From positions 785,266-849,265 of the forward strand of contig NZ_FOIX01000002.1 of the NCBI RefSeq assembly GCF_900109615.1: a DNA stretch of 64,000 bases, read 5' to 3'. Below, one piece after another: positions 39,293 through 47,558 of this stretch (within the stretch, counting starts at the first letter, position 1; every line of letters starts with the position of its first letter). The translations under genes were made by a program, and so were the position numbers. The DNA is from Kaistella antarctica. GTDB lineage: Bacteria; Bacteroidota; Bacteroidia; Flavobacteriales; Weeksellaceae. Under the pieces are notes generated by a model. It saw nothing but the letters and a program-made list of their open reading frames with translations. It was not told the origin of the DNA and searched no databases.

Positions 39293-39308
39293 TTTGACAA
39301 ATGTCAAA
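39293..39308. promoter_or_regulatory. FNR-box-like palindrome upstream of the export operon
   Basis: TTTGAC-AAAT-GTCAAA, a perfect 6-bp inverted repeat with 4-base spacing, centred 58 bases before the tolC-like ATG. The geometry TTGAC-N4-GTCAA is that of Crp/Fnr sites. A half site, TTGACAAAT, lies near 39168. Apart from this and the hairpins at 39052-39143 the 310-base gap 39049-39358 contains nothing recognisable. Confidence 0.45.
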
Positions 39309-39358
39309 GGATTCGGTTCTCATTCTCCGCAACTTTGTACCAACAAACAAACTTAGAA

Positions 39359-40762
39359 ATGAAAACCTTTAATAGTTTCAGCAAACTGCTGTTTTTTTTT
39401 CCTGCCTTCGCCTTTGCACAATCAGCACCGACTTTACAGGAATTAATTGATAGCGCTTTAATCAACGACGGAACATTAACCCAACAAACGCTCGAAAATA
39501 AATATACCCAACTCGACAATCAAAAGCTGAAAGATATTTTTCTGCCGAAAGTTGAAGTGTCGGGTAAAGCTGGCTATTTATTTACTTCTGCTCATCTTAA
39601 ATCGCCTGAGATTAATCTTCCGCCAGTTCCACCGATTTTTCCTGGAGCCAATATTCCAGAAGGTCGACTTAATAATAACCTCCATATTTCAGGAATTTCT
39701 ACGATGGCGAAAGCTGAAGCCAGTGTGCTGCTATATTCTGGTGGAAAAGTAAAATATCTAAAGGAAGCCAACAGAGAGAAAAGTATTTCCGAAAACTTAT
39801 TGATGCAAAAAAGCCGTGATGAAATTATTTCGGACGTTTCAAAAGCCTACGATCAAATGGCTTTGGTTCAGGAATCAAAAAATGTTTTAGATGAAGGGAA
39901 AAAACGTTTGGATATCAATCGAAAAACGGCAGACAAGGCTTTAGGCTACGGTTTAATTACACCTTACGACCGAAAAAAAATTGAGTTAGCGCAAGCGAAT
40001 CTGAATTCTAAATTGGTTGAATATGAAGGTAAGAAAGAGCTTTTAATTACACAGCTTTATTTATTGACAGAAATCGATCGCGAAAGAATCGCTCAAATTC
40101 AACCGAAATTAGAAACGATTTCCTACGAAGTTTTAGATCAGAATATTGAGAATAGAGTAGAGCTCCAAGCTTTGGATCACGGCATCAAAGCAACTGATTA
40201 TAAAATAAAAGCCGAGGAAAGATGGTGGGTTCCTAAAGTTCAGGCACAAACTTCCGTAAGTTATTTCGAATTGTTTAATAATAACATTTCAACTTCAAAA
40301 GAATTGTTGCCCAACAGCGGAAAGAAACTGGATTTGCATCCTGCCAATTTAAATATCCTTCCTTTAGTTCAAGCTGGAGTTGGTTTTAAATGGGATATTT
40401 TTGATGGCAATGAAGGAAAACACTTGGTCGAAAGAGCCAAGATTGAAAAGGAGATTTTACAAAATAAAAGGCGGGATGCCTCCAAACAATTAAACTTGAA
40501 TTTAGCGAATAATCGAACCAATTATACCATCGCCAATTCATTAATTCAATTAAAGGAGAAATCTAGAGAAATTGCAAAACAAGGTTTGGAACAGGTCGAA
40601 AAAGAATTTCGGTACGGCACAAAAACTTCTTCAGCTTTGATCGATGCGGAAAATGATTTAGAAAACGCAGAATTGGAATTGCAAACTGCGATCTTTAATC
40701 AAAGAAGAAGCGCCATTGAACTAATGAAATCGACCCAAAATTTGCAGATCGAGAAACTTTAA
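39359..40762 (+). CDS. TolC family outer-membrane efflux protein
   Basis: Outer-membrane channel of a tripartite exporter, 467 residues from the chosen ATG at 39359; the frame from 39335 would need a TTG and adds residues before the signal peptide. The signal peptide is KLLFFFPAFAFAQ. Repeated long helices with Ala/Glu/Lys-rich heptads and the two-fold TolC repeat (TADKALGYGLITPYDRKKIE and EQVEKEFRYGTKTSSALIDA) are visible. It is followed by HlyD and permease genes in the same orientation. Confidence 0.9.
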   Translation: MKTFNSFSKLLFFFPAFAFAQSAPTLQELIDSALINDGTLTQQTLENKYTQLDNQKLKDIFLPKVEVSGKAGYLFTSAHLKSPEINLPPVPPIFPGANIPEGRLNNNLHISGISTMAKAEASVLLYSGGKVKYLKEANREKSISENLLMQKSRDEIISDVSKAYDQMALVQESKNVLDEGKKRLDINRKTADKALGYGLITPYDRKKIELAQANLNSKLVEYEGKKELLITQLYLLTEIDRERIAQIQPKLETISYEVLDQNIENRVELQALDHGIKATDYKIKAEERWWVPKVQAQTSVSYFELFNNNISTSKELLPNSGKKLDLHPANLNILPLVQAGVGFKWDIFDGNEGKHLVERAKIEKEILQNKRRDASKQLNLNLANNRTNYTIANSLIQLKEKSREIAKQGLEQVEKEFRYGTKTSSALIDAENDLENAELELQTAIFNQRRSAIELMKSTQNLQIEKL

Positions 40763-40844
40763 AAGAAAGAGAATAGACTTCAAGATAATAGATAAATGAC
40801 GGAAGGAATTTCATCATCATTACAACAACAAACAAACAATAGAC

Positions 40845-41804
40845 ATGAAAAATAGTGTATTAACTTCTTTGGCTTTGGCAAGTGTTCTCACGCTTGCAGG
40901 CTGCAAAGAATCGAAACAAGAGCGACTCATCGTCGGGAAAACAAGAAAAGAAGTCGTTTCTTTTTCACCAAAATTGACAGGTAGAATTCTGAAAATATAT
41001 GTAGAAGAAGGACAATCTGTAAAAGTCGGCGACACGCTTGCGATGTTAGATGTTCCTGAGGTTTCTGCTAAAATTGCTCAGGCTAAAGGCGCAACTTCTT
41101 CGGCTCGAGCTCAAGTTCAACTGGCTAAAAATGGGGCAAGTCCCGATCAACTTCGTCAGTTGAAAGCCAAACAAAATGGTTTACAAGAGCAGTTTAAATA
41201 CGCGCAGAAATCGTTCGGGCGTGCAAAAAATATGTACCGCGACAGTTTGCTTTCTCCCCAAAATTACGATGAATATTTTGCAAAATATCAAGGAGCAAAA
41301 GCGCAATTGGATGCGGTGAATGCTGAACTTCATGACGTTCAACTTGGAACCCGTTACGAAAAGATTGAGATGGCTCAAGGTCAACAAAACCAAGCGATGG
41401 GCGCTTTGCAAGAGGCGAATGTTGCTTACTCTGAAAGATACGTGATCGCGACAAATGAAATGGAAATTGAAACGATCTCTTTAAATAAAGGAGAATTAGC
41501 CACAGCCGGTTATCCGCTTTTTACGGGTTATATTCCAGAAACATCTTATTTCAGATTTACAATTCCCGAAAGTAAAATTGCAAAATATCAAAAAGGAATG
41601 TCGGTCAAGATGGTGGTGAATTATTCTAATAAAGAATTCGCTGGTAAGATTGTATCCATAAAACAGTTGGCGAAATATGCCGATATCACGACGGCTTTCC
41701 CCGATTATGAACCGGAAGAAGCGATTTATGAAATTAAAGTCGTTCCCGTCAATCCAAATTTAACAAAAGATATTTTGGTGAATTCCAATGTTACTTTGAA
41801 ATAA
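40845..41804 (+). CDS. HlyD/MFP periplasmic adaptor lipoprotein
   Basis: Periplasmic adaptor linking the permease to the TolC-like channel. Lipobox LAGC anchors it through Cys at about residue 20. The biotinyl-lipoyl half-domain follows (FSPKLTGRILKIYVEEGQSV), then a coiled-coil hairpin from about residue 75 to 165 and the second half-domain. At 319 residues it is normal for HlyD_D23-type proteins. The permease gene starts nine bases downstream. Confidence 0.9.
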   Translation: MKNSVLTSLALASVLTLAGCKESKQERLIVGKTRKEVVSFSPKLTGRILKIYVEEGQSVKVGDTLAMLDVPEVSAKIAQAKGATSSARAQVQLAKNGASPDQLRQLKAKQNGLQEQFKYAQKSFGRAKNMYRDSLLSPQNYDEYFAKYQGAKAQLDAVNAELHDVQLGTRYEKIEMAQGQQNQAMGALQEANVAYSERYVIATNEMEIETISLNKGELATAGYPLFTGYIPETSYFRFTIPESKIAKYQKGMSVKMVVNYSNKEFAGKIVSIKQLAKYADITTAFPDYEPEEAIYEIKVVPVNPNLTKDILVNSNVTLK

Positions 41805-41813
41805 TCGAGCGTC

Positions 41814-43040
41814 ATGAAACAAATCAAATATTTATTGAAAAGAGAGTTTCGGTTATTCTTCACGAACAGAACGATGCTGTCCGTTTTCTTTCTCGCACCC
41901 ATTTTTTACGCTTTATTGATTGGGTTCACTTACCAATCTGGAAAAGTGGAGAATATTCCGGTGATTCTTGTCAATCACGATAATACCCCTTTGTCCAATC
42001 AGGTGGTGGAAATGTTACAGGACAGTAAAACGTTGAAAGTTCTGAACTATATTCAGGAACCTGCGAATTTGAAAGATGAAACCATCAAGACTGAAGCTGC
42101 TGCGGTAATCGTTATTCCCGAACGTTTTGAAGCGATGATGCTCCAGAAAAAATATCCCGAACTCAATGTGTATGTCAACACTTCTAATGTTTTGACGGCA
42201 AATTTCGCGACTAAAGCCATTCAACAAATTTTAGGAACTTTTGCCGCCGGTGCCGAAATTAAAACTTTGCAGAAAAAAGGAATGAATTTTGAGTTGGCAA
42301 AAACCCAGTTCGAACCGTTCAAAGCGAATTATATTACGCTCTTCAATACCACGAGTAATTACTTGATTTTCATGTGGCCGGCGATGATGGCTGTGGTTTT
42401 ACAACAAGTGATTTTATTGGCCATGGCCGTTAGTTTCTCTGAAGAATTTAAAAGAGAATCGTTTATCAAGGATTTTGCCGGCAAAGAGAAATACGCCATT
42501 TTGGTCATGGCCATTAAGTGTCTGCCGATTTGGGTTTTTGCCAACTTTAATATCTTATTTTTCTACCTGTGCAGTCTGTACTTCAAAATTCCGATCCCCG
42601 AGATTCTTTGGAATTTCTTTTTAGTAACCGCAGTTTTTGTCGTGGCAGCAACCAATCTGGGAGTTTTGGTTAGTATTTTGGTTCCAGATGCTTTGAAAGC
42701 GACGCAGATTTTAATGGTGGTTGCGTCTCCGGCTTTTATCATCAGCGGCTTTACTTGGCCGACGTATGCGATGCCAGAATTCATTAAAAACTTTACCGCG
42801 ATTATTCCGCTAACGCCGTATCTAGAGGCTTTGAAGATTATGGTCGTCCAGAACGGATCTGATTATCTGACCAAAAAATATCTGGTTCATCTTCTAATTT
42901 TAGGTTGGATTTATTTCATTTTAGGCTGGATCGCCTTGAAGATTAAAATTCATTTCCTACTTAAAAAATATAAAATCACTGAAGATGATCAGGAAAATTT
43001 CCCAGAGGAGAACAATCCAAACTTGATTATAGAAGGATAA
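41814..43040 (+). CDS. ABC-2 type transporter permease (YhhJ/YbhR-like)
   Basis: Inner-membrane permease of 408 residues with a topology typical of drug-export ABC-2 proteins: one N-terminal helix (about 20-40), a large periplasmic domain (about 45-170), then five or six helices to residue 380. FTWPTYAMPEFIKNFTAIIP and LTPYLEALKIM form the conserved ABC-2 membrane signature. It is the last gene of tolC-hlyD-permease. No ATP-binding gene and no second permease is present in the operon. Confidence 0.9.
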   Translation: MKQIKYLLKREFRLFFTNRTMLSVFFLAPIFYALLIGFTYQSGKVENIPVILVNHDNTPLSNQVVEMLQDSKTLKVLNYIQEPANLKDETIKTEAAAVIVIPERFEAMMLQKKYPELNVYVNTSNVLTANFATKAIQQILGTFAAGAEIKTLQKKGMNFELAKTQFEPFKANYITLFNTTSNYLIFMWPAMMAVVLQQVILLAMAVSFSEEFKRESFIKDFAGKEKYAILVMAIKCLPIWVFANFNILFFYLCSLYFKIPIPEILWNFFLVTAVFVVAATNLGVLVSILVPDALKATQILMVVASPAFIISGFTWPTYAMPEFIKNFTAIIPLTPYLEALKIMVVQNGSDYLTKKYLVHLLILGWIYFILGWIALKIKIHFLLKKYKITEDDQENFPEENNPNLIIEG

Positions 43041-43084
43041 TTCTCAGGAGTAGAAAATAACAGTTTTCATACTGTTTGTTTGTT

Positions 43085-43119
43085 GGGAGCGTCTGGACTT
43101 AGGTTCAGACGTTCTTTTT
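43085..43119 (+). terminator. Terminator of the export operon
   Basis: Arms GAGCGTCTGGAC (43085-43096) and GTTCAGACGTTC (43101-43112) pair with two G-T pairs, followed by seven T. Confidence 0.85.
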
Positions 43120-43179
43120 TTATGTGTTTGATTTTGGGCAGACCATTGGCAAAGCCGAATCTTTTTTATTTTTATGTTA

Positions 43180-43280
43180 TTTTTATGGCAGCGATTTCCG
43201 CCTTCCACTCCCGCTTTTTTCGCTCCACTTCGTTCCGCAAAAAAGAGCTCCGTTCAAGTCGGGCTGCAACTTTCGCTTCT
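43180..43280. repeat. Dispersed repeat family, copy C
   Basis: Third copy of the family: GATTTCCGCCTTCCACTCCC, CGCTTTTTTCGC, CCGCAAAAAAGAGCTCCG, TTCAAGTCGGGCTGCAACTT. With the terminator at 43085 and the direct repeats at 43323 and 43471 it occupies most of the 617-base gene-free stretch 43041-43657. The small open frame through it (43080-43313) is not a gene. Confidence 0.7.
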
Positions 43281-43322
43281 TTCAAAAATTATATTTTATT
43301 TAAAATTATTTAAATAAATACA

Positions 43323-43414
43323 AGTTTTAGCCTTAGCTGAGTGAAACGCCTTTGCGTTCTTATTTTTTTTTGAAATTCGAAAGATTTACTTTGCGCTCGT
43401 CGTGTTAAAATTAA
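43323..43414. repeat. Intergenic direct repeat, copy 1
   Basis: Shares GCTGAGTGAAACGCC followed directly by TTTGCG, and later TTACTTTGCG, with the copy at 43471-43577, in the same order and orientation. Confidence 0.75.
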
Positions 43415-43470
43415 TTTAATTTTAGGAAAAATAAAATCAATGAAGATTTTCAATTCCTTATCCTTTTTAA

Positions 43471-43577
43471 ACTTAGACTCTTTGCTGAGTGAAACGCCCC
43501 TGCCTGCCGGCAGGCAGGTTTGCGATCGTAATTGATGCGATAATAAAAAATTACTTTGCGTCCTTCGCGTTTAAATG
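43471..43577. repeat. Intergenic direct repeat, copy 2, interrupted by a 20-bp palindrome
   Basis: Same blocks as copy 1, but between GAAACGCC and TTTGCG it contains exactly the 20-bp perfect palindrome at 43499-43518. Confidence 0.75.
43499..43518. repeat. 20-bp perfect GC-rich palindrome
   Basis: CCTGCCTGCCGGCAGGCAGG is its own reverse complement, far richer in GC than its surroundings, and is absent from the otherwise matching copy 1 of the flanking repeat. Confidence 0.9.
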
Positions 43578-43634
43578 TTTGCAGCTTTACTGGTAATTCA
43601 ATTTCTAAAAATATTCGTTCAACATTCTTTTCGT

Positions 43635-43642
43635 TATTTTTG
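43635..43642 (+). promoter_or_regulatory. -7 box upstream of the Crp/Fnr regulator
   Basis: TATTTTTG, an exact TAnnTTTG match, 15 bases before the GTG start at 43658. Confidence 0.55.
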
Positions 43643-43657
43643 TGAAAACCAAATCAC

Positions 43658-44218
43658 GTGAAACTTCTAGAACAAATTTCAAAATACATCAAATTAGATT
43701 CCCTGACCGAGGATTTTTTCTATACTGAAACCCAGACCAAAACCTTTGCAAAAGGCGAGTTATTAAGCCATCAAAATACCTACAATCGAAATGTATATTA
43801 CATGGAAAACGGTTTGGCGAGAATGTTTTACTACGAAAAAGGCAAGGACATCACCACCAACTTCTATTCTGAAGGAAAAGCTTTTGGCAGTGTTGATACT
43901 ATTTTCAGTAACGTCGCTTCCGTTTATAATATTGAGACTTTAGAAGAAAGCACCATCACTTTTTGTGATTACAAAAAGTTAGAAGAACTGTGTTCCATTT
44001 CGTTGACCTCTGCGAATTTCAGCAGGTATATTTTGGGTAACTTAATGACCCAAATGTCTAAGAGAATGAGTTCGCTGCAACACATGACCGCCAAAGAAAA
44101 ATACGCCCAACTTCTAGAAGAAAATCCGAATATAATTCTGCGCGCTCCGCTCGGAATGATCGCCACTTATCTGGGGATTTCGCAGGAAACGCTCAGTCGA
44201 ATTCGCAGTGAAATATAA
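43658..44218 (+). CDS. Crp/Fnr family transcriptional regulator
   Basis: Regulator of 186 residues with an N-terminal cyclic-nucleotide-binding-like beta barrel (about 25-115) and a C-terminal helix-turn-helix, LGMIATYLGISQETLSRIRS. The recognition helix has ExxSR (ETLSR), the FNR-type pattern that reads TTGA half sites. No Cys cluster for an iron-sulphur centre is seen; only two Cys lie near residues 107 and 112. The start is GTG because no ATG is available before the domain begins. The protein ends right after the recognition helix. An FNR-like palindrome lies upstream of the exporter operon 4 kb away, a possible target. Confidence 0.88.
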   Translation: MKLLEQISKYIKLDSLTEDFFYTETQTKTFAKGELLSHQNTYNRNVYYMENGLARMFYYEKGKDITTNFYSEGKAFGSVDTIFSNVASVYNIETLEESTITFCDYKKLEELCSISLTSANFSRYILGNLMTQMSKRMSSLQHMTAKEKYAQLLEENPNIILRAPLGMIATYLGISQETLSRIRSEI

Positions 44219-44244
44219 AATGAGATTAATTGTCTAAATAATTC

Positions 44245-44252
44245 TATTTTTG
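44245..44252 (+). promoter_or_regulatory. -7 box upstream of the DUF1569 gene
   Basis: TATTTTTG, an exact TAnnTTTG match, 18 bases before the ATG at 44271. Confidence 0.5.
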
Positions 44253-44270
44253 TTTGGTAAAAATTAATCC

Positions 44271-44726
44271 ATGGAAGACGTTTTCAATTCAAAAGAAGCT
44301 CAGAACTATATTGACCGGATCAACAAGCTGTCACCCGAAACGAATAGAATGTGGGGAACAATGACCGTTGATCAAATGTTGGCGCATTGCAATGTTACTT
44401 ACGAAATGGTGTACGAACCGCAAAAACATAAAGCTCCTGGCGGAATTGCAAAGTTTATTTTAAAGAATTTTGTAAAGTCAAAAGTGGTGGGAGAAAAATC
44501 TTATTCGCAAAACTCACCCACGGCACCACAGTTTAAAATAAATGGAGATCAGGATTTCGAGTTAGAAAAAAAACGACTAATCGGCTTTATTCAAAAAACA
44601 CAACAATTGGGACGAGAAGCTTTTGACGGCAAAGAATCGTTCTCTTTCGGTAAACTAAAAGCCCAGGAATGGAATAATATGTTCTCAAAACATTTGAATC
44701 ATCACTTGGAACAATTTGGAGTTTAA
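44271..44726 (+). CDS. DUF1569 (DinB-like) protein
   Basis: Soluble protein of 151 residues resembling DUF1569 within the DinB/YfiT metal-binding four-helix superfamily. Candidate metal ligands are the His in QMLAHCNVTYEM near residue 42 and the pair in KHLNHHLEQFG near the C-terminus. The biochemical role is not known. The next gene starts one base after its stop, so they are cotranscribed. Confidence 0.82.
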   Translation: MEDVFNSKEAQNYIDRINKLSPETNRMWGTMTVDQMLAHCNVTYEMVYEPQKHKAPGGIAKFILKNFVKSKVVGEKSYSQNSPTAPQFKINGDQDFELEKKRLIGFIQKTQQLGREAFDGKESFSFGKLKAQEWNNMFSKHLNHHLEQFGV

Positions 44727-44727
44727 T

Positions 44728-45207
44728 ATGAAATACTTAATTATAGCGCTTTTGTTTTGTAATCTTTTCTCTGCGCAAAACAAGGTAGATTTTACTGAAA
44801 TAATTAAAAACAACACTGATTATTTTGAAGGAAAAAAGGCGGAGAAGCACGACGTAAAAATTAAATTCGACTCTGTTTACAGTAGTAATCAAAAGGAATA
44901 TTTAGTTAAGGGCGTTGCAGAAATTGATGATAAAATTCTCAATATTTCTGGACAAATAATTTTTAATCCAAAAGAAACAAAAAAGTTAAGGGATCGTAGT
45001 ATGTATAATTTTGATGTTGTTTTGAATGCTGAAAACGCATCTGGTCCAACACCGGTTTTCGACGGAAGATTAAATATAAAAATGATACCTAAAATTTTTA
45101 ATGTCATTGTATTTGAAGGAATTTATCAAGATGAAAACGGAAAAAATCCAATGAATTTTGATAATTCTGACCAGATTATGAAATATTTGGAATCATTAAA
45201 AAAGTAA
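44728..45207 (+). CDS. Small secreted protein, paralogue of the next gene
   Basis: Exported protein of 159 residues from the ATG at 44728, one base after the upstream stop. The signal peptide is LLFCNLFSAQ. I do not recognise a domain. The middle region AEKHDVKIKFDSVYSSNQKE followed by YLVKG aligns with the next gene (AEKMPIKVKI and QEYFVSG), so the two form a tandem pair. Function unknown. Confidence 0.75.
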   Translation: MKYLIIALLFCNLFSAQNKVDFTEIIKNNTDYFEGKKAEKHDVKIKFDSVYSSNQKEYLVKGVAEIDDKILNISGQIIFNPKETKKLRDRSMYNFDVVLNAENASGPTPVFDGRLNIKMIPKIFNVIVFEGIYQDENGKNPMNFDNSDQIMKYLESLKK

Positions 45208-45223
45208 ACAAATAAACACAAAA

Positions 45224-45692
45224 ATGAAAAATATTTTAATAGTCTTTACGCTTTTCAGCACTTTTGCTTTTTCGCAGATGCCCAATGTTTCCAACGTTTG
45301 GATGAATAATTCTCAACCTTATCTAGGAACGATCAGCGCGGAGAAAATGCCGATTAAGGTAAAAATAATTACCTCCGATCAAGACAAGAAAAATGATCAG
45401 GAATATTTCGTCTCAGGCTTTTCTTGTAGAAACAACCAATACCAAGTTCGAAGGCAAACTCAAAATTAACAAGTACAAAGCTGGTAAGAAGAGAAATTCA
45501 GTTTTCGGCGAATACGAATTGGCGGAAGATGGTACGGGAAAACATTCTGGAATATTAAAAGGTAAATTTATTTACACATTCATGTGGAATAAAAAAAAGG
45601 AGAAAATCGAAAAGCAATTCATCGAATTTTTTGGGACTTGGAAAAGTTATGATGGCGCTTTAAATTACCCGACGAACTGGAGAAATCAATAA
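45224..45692 (+). pseudogene. Frameshifted secreted protein, paralogue of the preceding gene
   Basis: The first 66 or so codons (45224 to about 45420) encode a signal peptide (STFAFSQ) and QEYFVSGF. The continuation LVETTNTKFEGKLKINKYKA is in another frame, from about 45423 to 45692. Removing one T from the TTTT run at 45419-45422 restores a single 155-residue protein, close to the 159 residues of its upstream paralogue, with which both halves align. Either a real one-base insertion has broken the gene or the base is a sequencing error in a homopolymer. Function unknown. Confidence 0.82.
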
Positions 45693-45708
45693 TCTAAAAA
45701 TCAAAATT

Positions 45709-46155
45709 ATGGCAACCGTCAATCCTTATTTGATGTTCAATGGAAACTGCAAAGAAGCATTTGATTTTTATAAAAATGCTTTTGGGAAAGAATTTGCAGA
45801 CATTAATTTCTTCAGCGATATGCCGCCACAGGAGGGAATGCCACCTTTGTCTGCCGCTCAGAAAGGAATGGTGATGCATGTTAAATTAGAAATTTCCGCA
45901 GAAACTATTTTGTATGGTAGCGATATTTTTCCGGGAACTCCAGACTTTAAAACCGGTGACAATTACGCAGTTTCTATCAATGCAGATTCTCGCGAAGAAG
46001 CCAACCATTTGTTTAGCAAATTATCCGAGGGTGGAACCGTCACAATGCCCTTAGCAGATACCTTTTGGGGCGCTTATTTCGGTATGTGGAAAGATAAATT
46101 CGGAATTGACTGGCTGGTGAATTATGATGATCCAGCGAAAGTCCAGCCACAGTAA
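45709..46155 (+). CDS. PhnB-like VOC superfamily protein
   Basis: Protein of 148 residues in the vicinal-oxygen-chelate fold of glyoxalases, PhnB-like subgroup: NPYLMFNGNCKEAFDFYKNA at the start, MVMHVKLEISAETILYGSD in the middle, and TFWGAYFGMWKDKFGIDW near the end. The subgroup lacks a well-defined reaction; many are annotated only as VOC proteins. It follows the frameshifted gene by 16 bases and is ended by the hairpin at 46201. Confidence 0.88.
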   Translation: MATVNPYLMFNGNCKEAFDFYKNAFGKEFADINFFSDMPPQEGMPPLSAAQKGMVMHVKLEISAETILYGSDIFPGTPDFKTGDNYAVSINADSREEANHLFSKLSEGGTVTMPLADTFWGAYFGMWKDKFGIDWLVNYDDPAKVQPQ

Positions 46156-46200
46156 AATGTTCCTCTTTGATAATGCTGGAATAAACATTCAACTAAAAAA

Positions 46201-46236
46201 AACCCTTTCAGCCTTTTAAAGGCTGAAAGGGTTTTG
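46201..46236. terminator. Hairpin repeat acting as terminator (first copy)
   Basis: Perfect 15-bp arms AACCCTTTCAGCCTT and AAGGCTGAAAGGGTT with a 3-base loop, A run before and TTTTGT after. Nearly the same 40 bases recur at 55193. It separates the convergent VOC and thiolase genes and can work on both strands. Confidence 0.88.
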
Positions 46237-46255
46237 TAAAATATTTCGATAAAAT

Positions 46256-47470
46256 TTAGATATTTACATTCTCTAAAATAATTGCGTAACCTTGTCCCAC
46301 GCCGATACACATTGTCGCCAACGCATATTTCTTGCCAGTTTTATGAAGTTCCAAAGCCGCAGAATACGTAATTCTGGTTCCACTCATTCCCAACGGATGA
46401 CCTAGAGCAATCGCGCCACCATTGACATTTAGACGCGGATCATCGTTAGCAATTCCAAGCTCTTTTAATACCGCAATACTTTGGGCTGCAAATGCTTCAT
46501 TGAGTTCAATGATATCGATTTGATCCAATGTTAAGTTGGCTCTTTTTAAAGCTAATTTGGTCGCTTCAACAGGACCAATGCCCATAATTCTCGGTTCAAC
46601 TCCGACCACCGCGGAACAGACAATTTTTGCTAAAGGTTTCAAGCCATAATTTTTCACTGCTTCATCTGACGCAATGATTACGGCAGCTGCACCGTCGTTT
46701 AAGCCTGAAGCATTTCCGGCAGTTACACTCCCGTTTTCTTTCACAAACGCCGGTCGCAATTTTCCTAATATTTCCAAAGTTGAAGCTGGCTTGATGAACT
46801 CATCGTTATTAATGACGATCGCATCACCTTTTCTTTGTGGAATTGTAATCTCTGAAATTTCTTCTGCTAACCGTCCGCTTTGTTGAGCTTTCGCGGCTTT
46901 CATTTGAGAATTCAAGGCAAACTCATCTTGTTCTTCACGCGATATTTTATAAAGTTCTGCTAAATTTTCGGCGGTTTTTCCCATCGCCTCAATGCCGTAC
47001 ATTTTCTCCATGGCAGGATTGACGAAACGCCAGCCAAAGCTGGAATCAAACATTTTGGAATCGGTTCCAAAAGCTGATTCGGATTTTGAAAGAACATAGG
47101 GAGCGCGAGACATTCCTTCCACACCGCCCGCAATAAACAAATCACCTTCGTCTGCTTTTATGGCTCGCATTGCCTGAACTATCGAGCTCATTCCTGAAGC
47201 ACATAATCGGTTCACCGTTTCCCCAGGCACATTCATTGGAATTCCAGCCAGCAGTAAAGCCATTCTGGCTACATTTCTGTTGTCTTCACCCGCTTGATTT
47301 GCGCACCCAATGATGACATCATCAATTTTATCTAAAGGTAAAGCAAGATTTTTTTCAATCAAATTTTTTAGGACAGACGCCATTAAATCATCAGTTCTGA
47401 CTGCTGCCAAACTTCCTTTAAAATTCCCGATGGCTGATCTGGTGCCGTCAATAATATATGCGTTTTTCAT
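46256..47470 (-). CDS. Acetyl-CoA/3-ketoacyl-CoA thiolase
   Basis: Degradative or biosynthetic thiolase of 404 residues. Active-site Cys lies in VNRLCASGMSSIVQAMRAIK near residue 88; the His motif is NVNGGAIALGHPLGMSGTRI near 350 and the second Cys motif is ATMCIGVGQGYAI. The opening MKNAYIIDGTRSAIGNFKGS resembles 3-oxoadipyl-CoA thiolases (PaaJ/PcaF), but no other aromatic-degradation gene is nearby, so fatty-acid or acetoacetyl-CoA metabolism, including supply to the mevalonate route, is equally possible. Confidence 0.92.
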   Translation of the reverse strand: MKNAYIIDGTRSAIGNFKGSLAAVRTDDLMASVLKNLIEKNLALPLDKIDDVIIGCANQAGEDNRNVARMALLLAGIPMNVPGETVNRLCASGMSSIVQAMRAIKADEGDLFIAGGVEGMSRAPYVLSKSESAFGTDSKMFDSSFGWRFVNPAMEKMYGIEAMGKTAENLAELYKISREEQDEFALNSQMKAAKAQQSGRLAEEISEITIPQRKGDAIVINNDEFIKPASTLEILGKLRPAFVKENGSVTAGNASGLNDGAAAVIIASDEAVKNYGLKPLAKIVCSAVVGVEPRIMGIGPVEATKLALKRANLTLDQIDIIELNEAFAAQSIAVLKELGIANDDPRLNVNGGAIALGHPLGMSGTRITYSAALELHKTGKKYALATMCIGVGQGYAIILENVNI

Positions 47471-47558
47471 TTTTACTTTTTAGGAACCGTAAATTTAGGA
47501 AAATTAAAAAGACTTCCTATTTGGAAATCTTTTAGATAAATTCAATGCTTTAAGTACT

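Noticed and set aside
43080..43313. 77-codon open frame downstream of the export operon
   Set aside because: It runs through the terminator and dispersed repeat copy C; no start context and no homologous-looking sequence.
45410..45430. Programmed frameshift in the small secreted protein
   Set aside because: The TTTTCTT context is not a recognised slippery heptamer with a downstream pseudoknot, and the intact paralogue next door needs no shift; mutation or read error is simpler.
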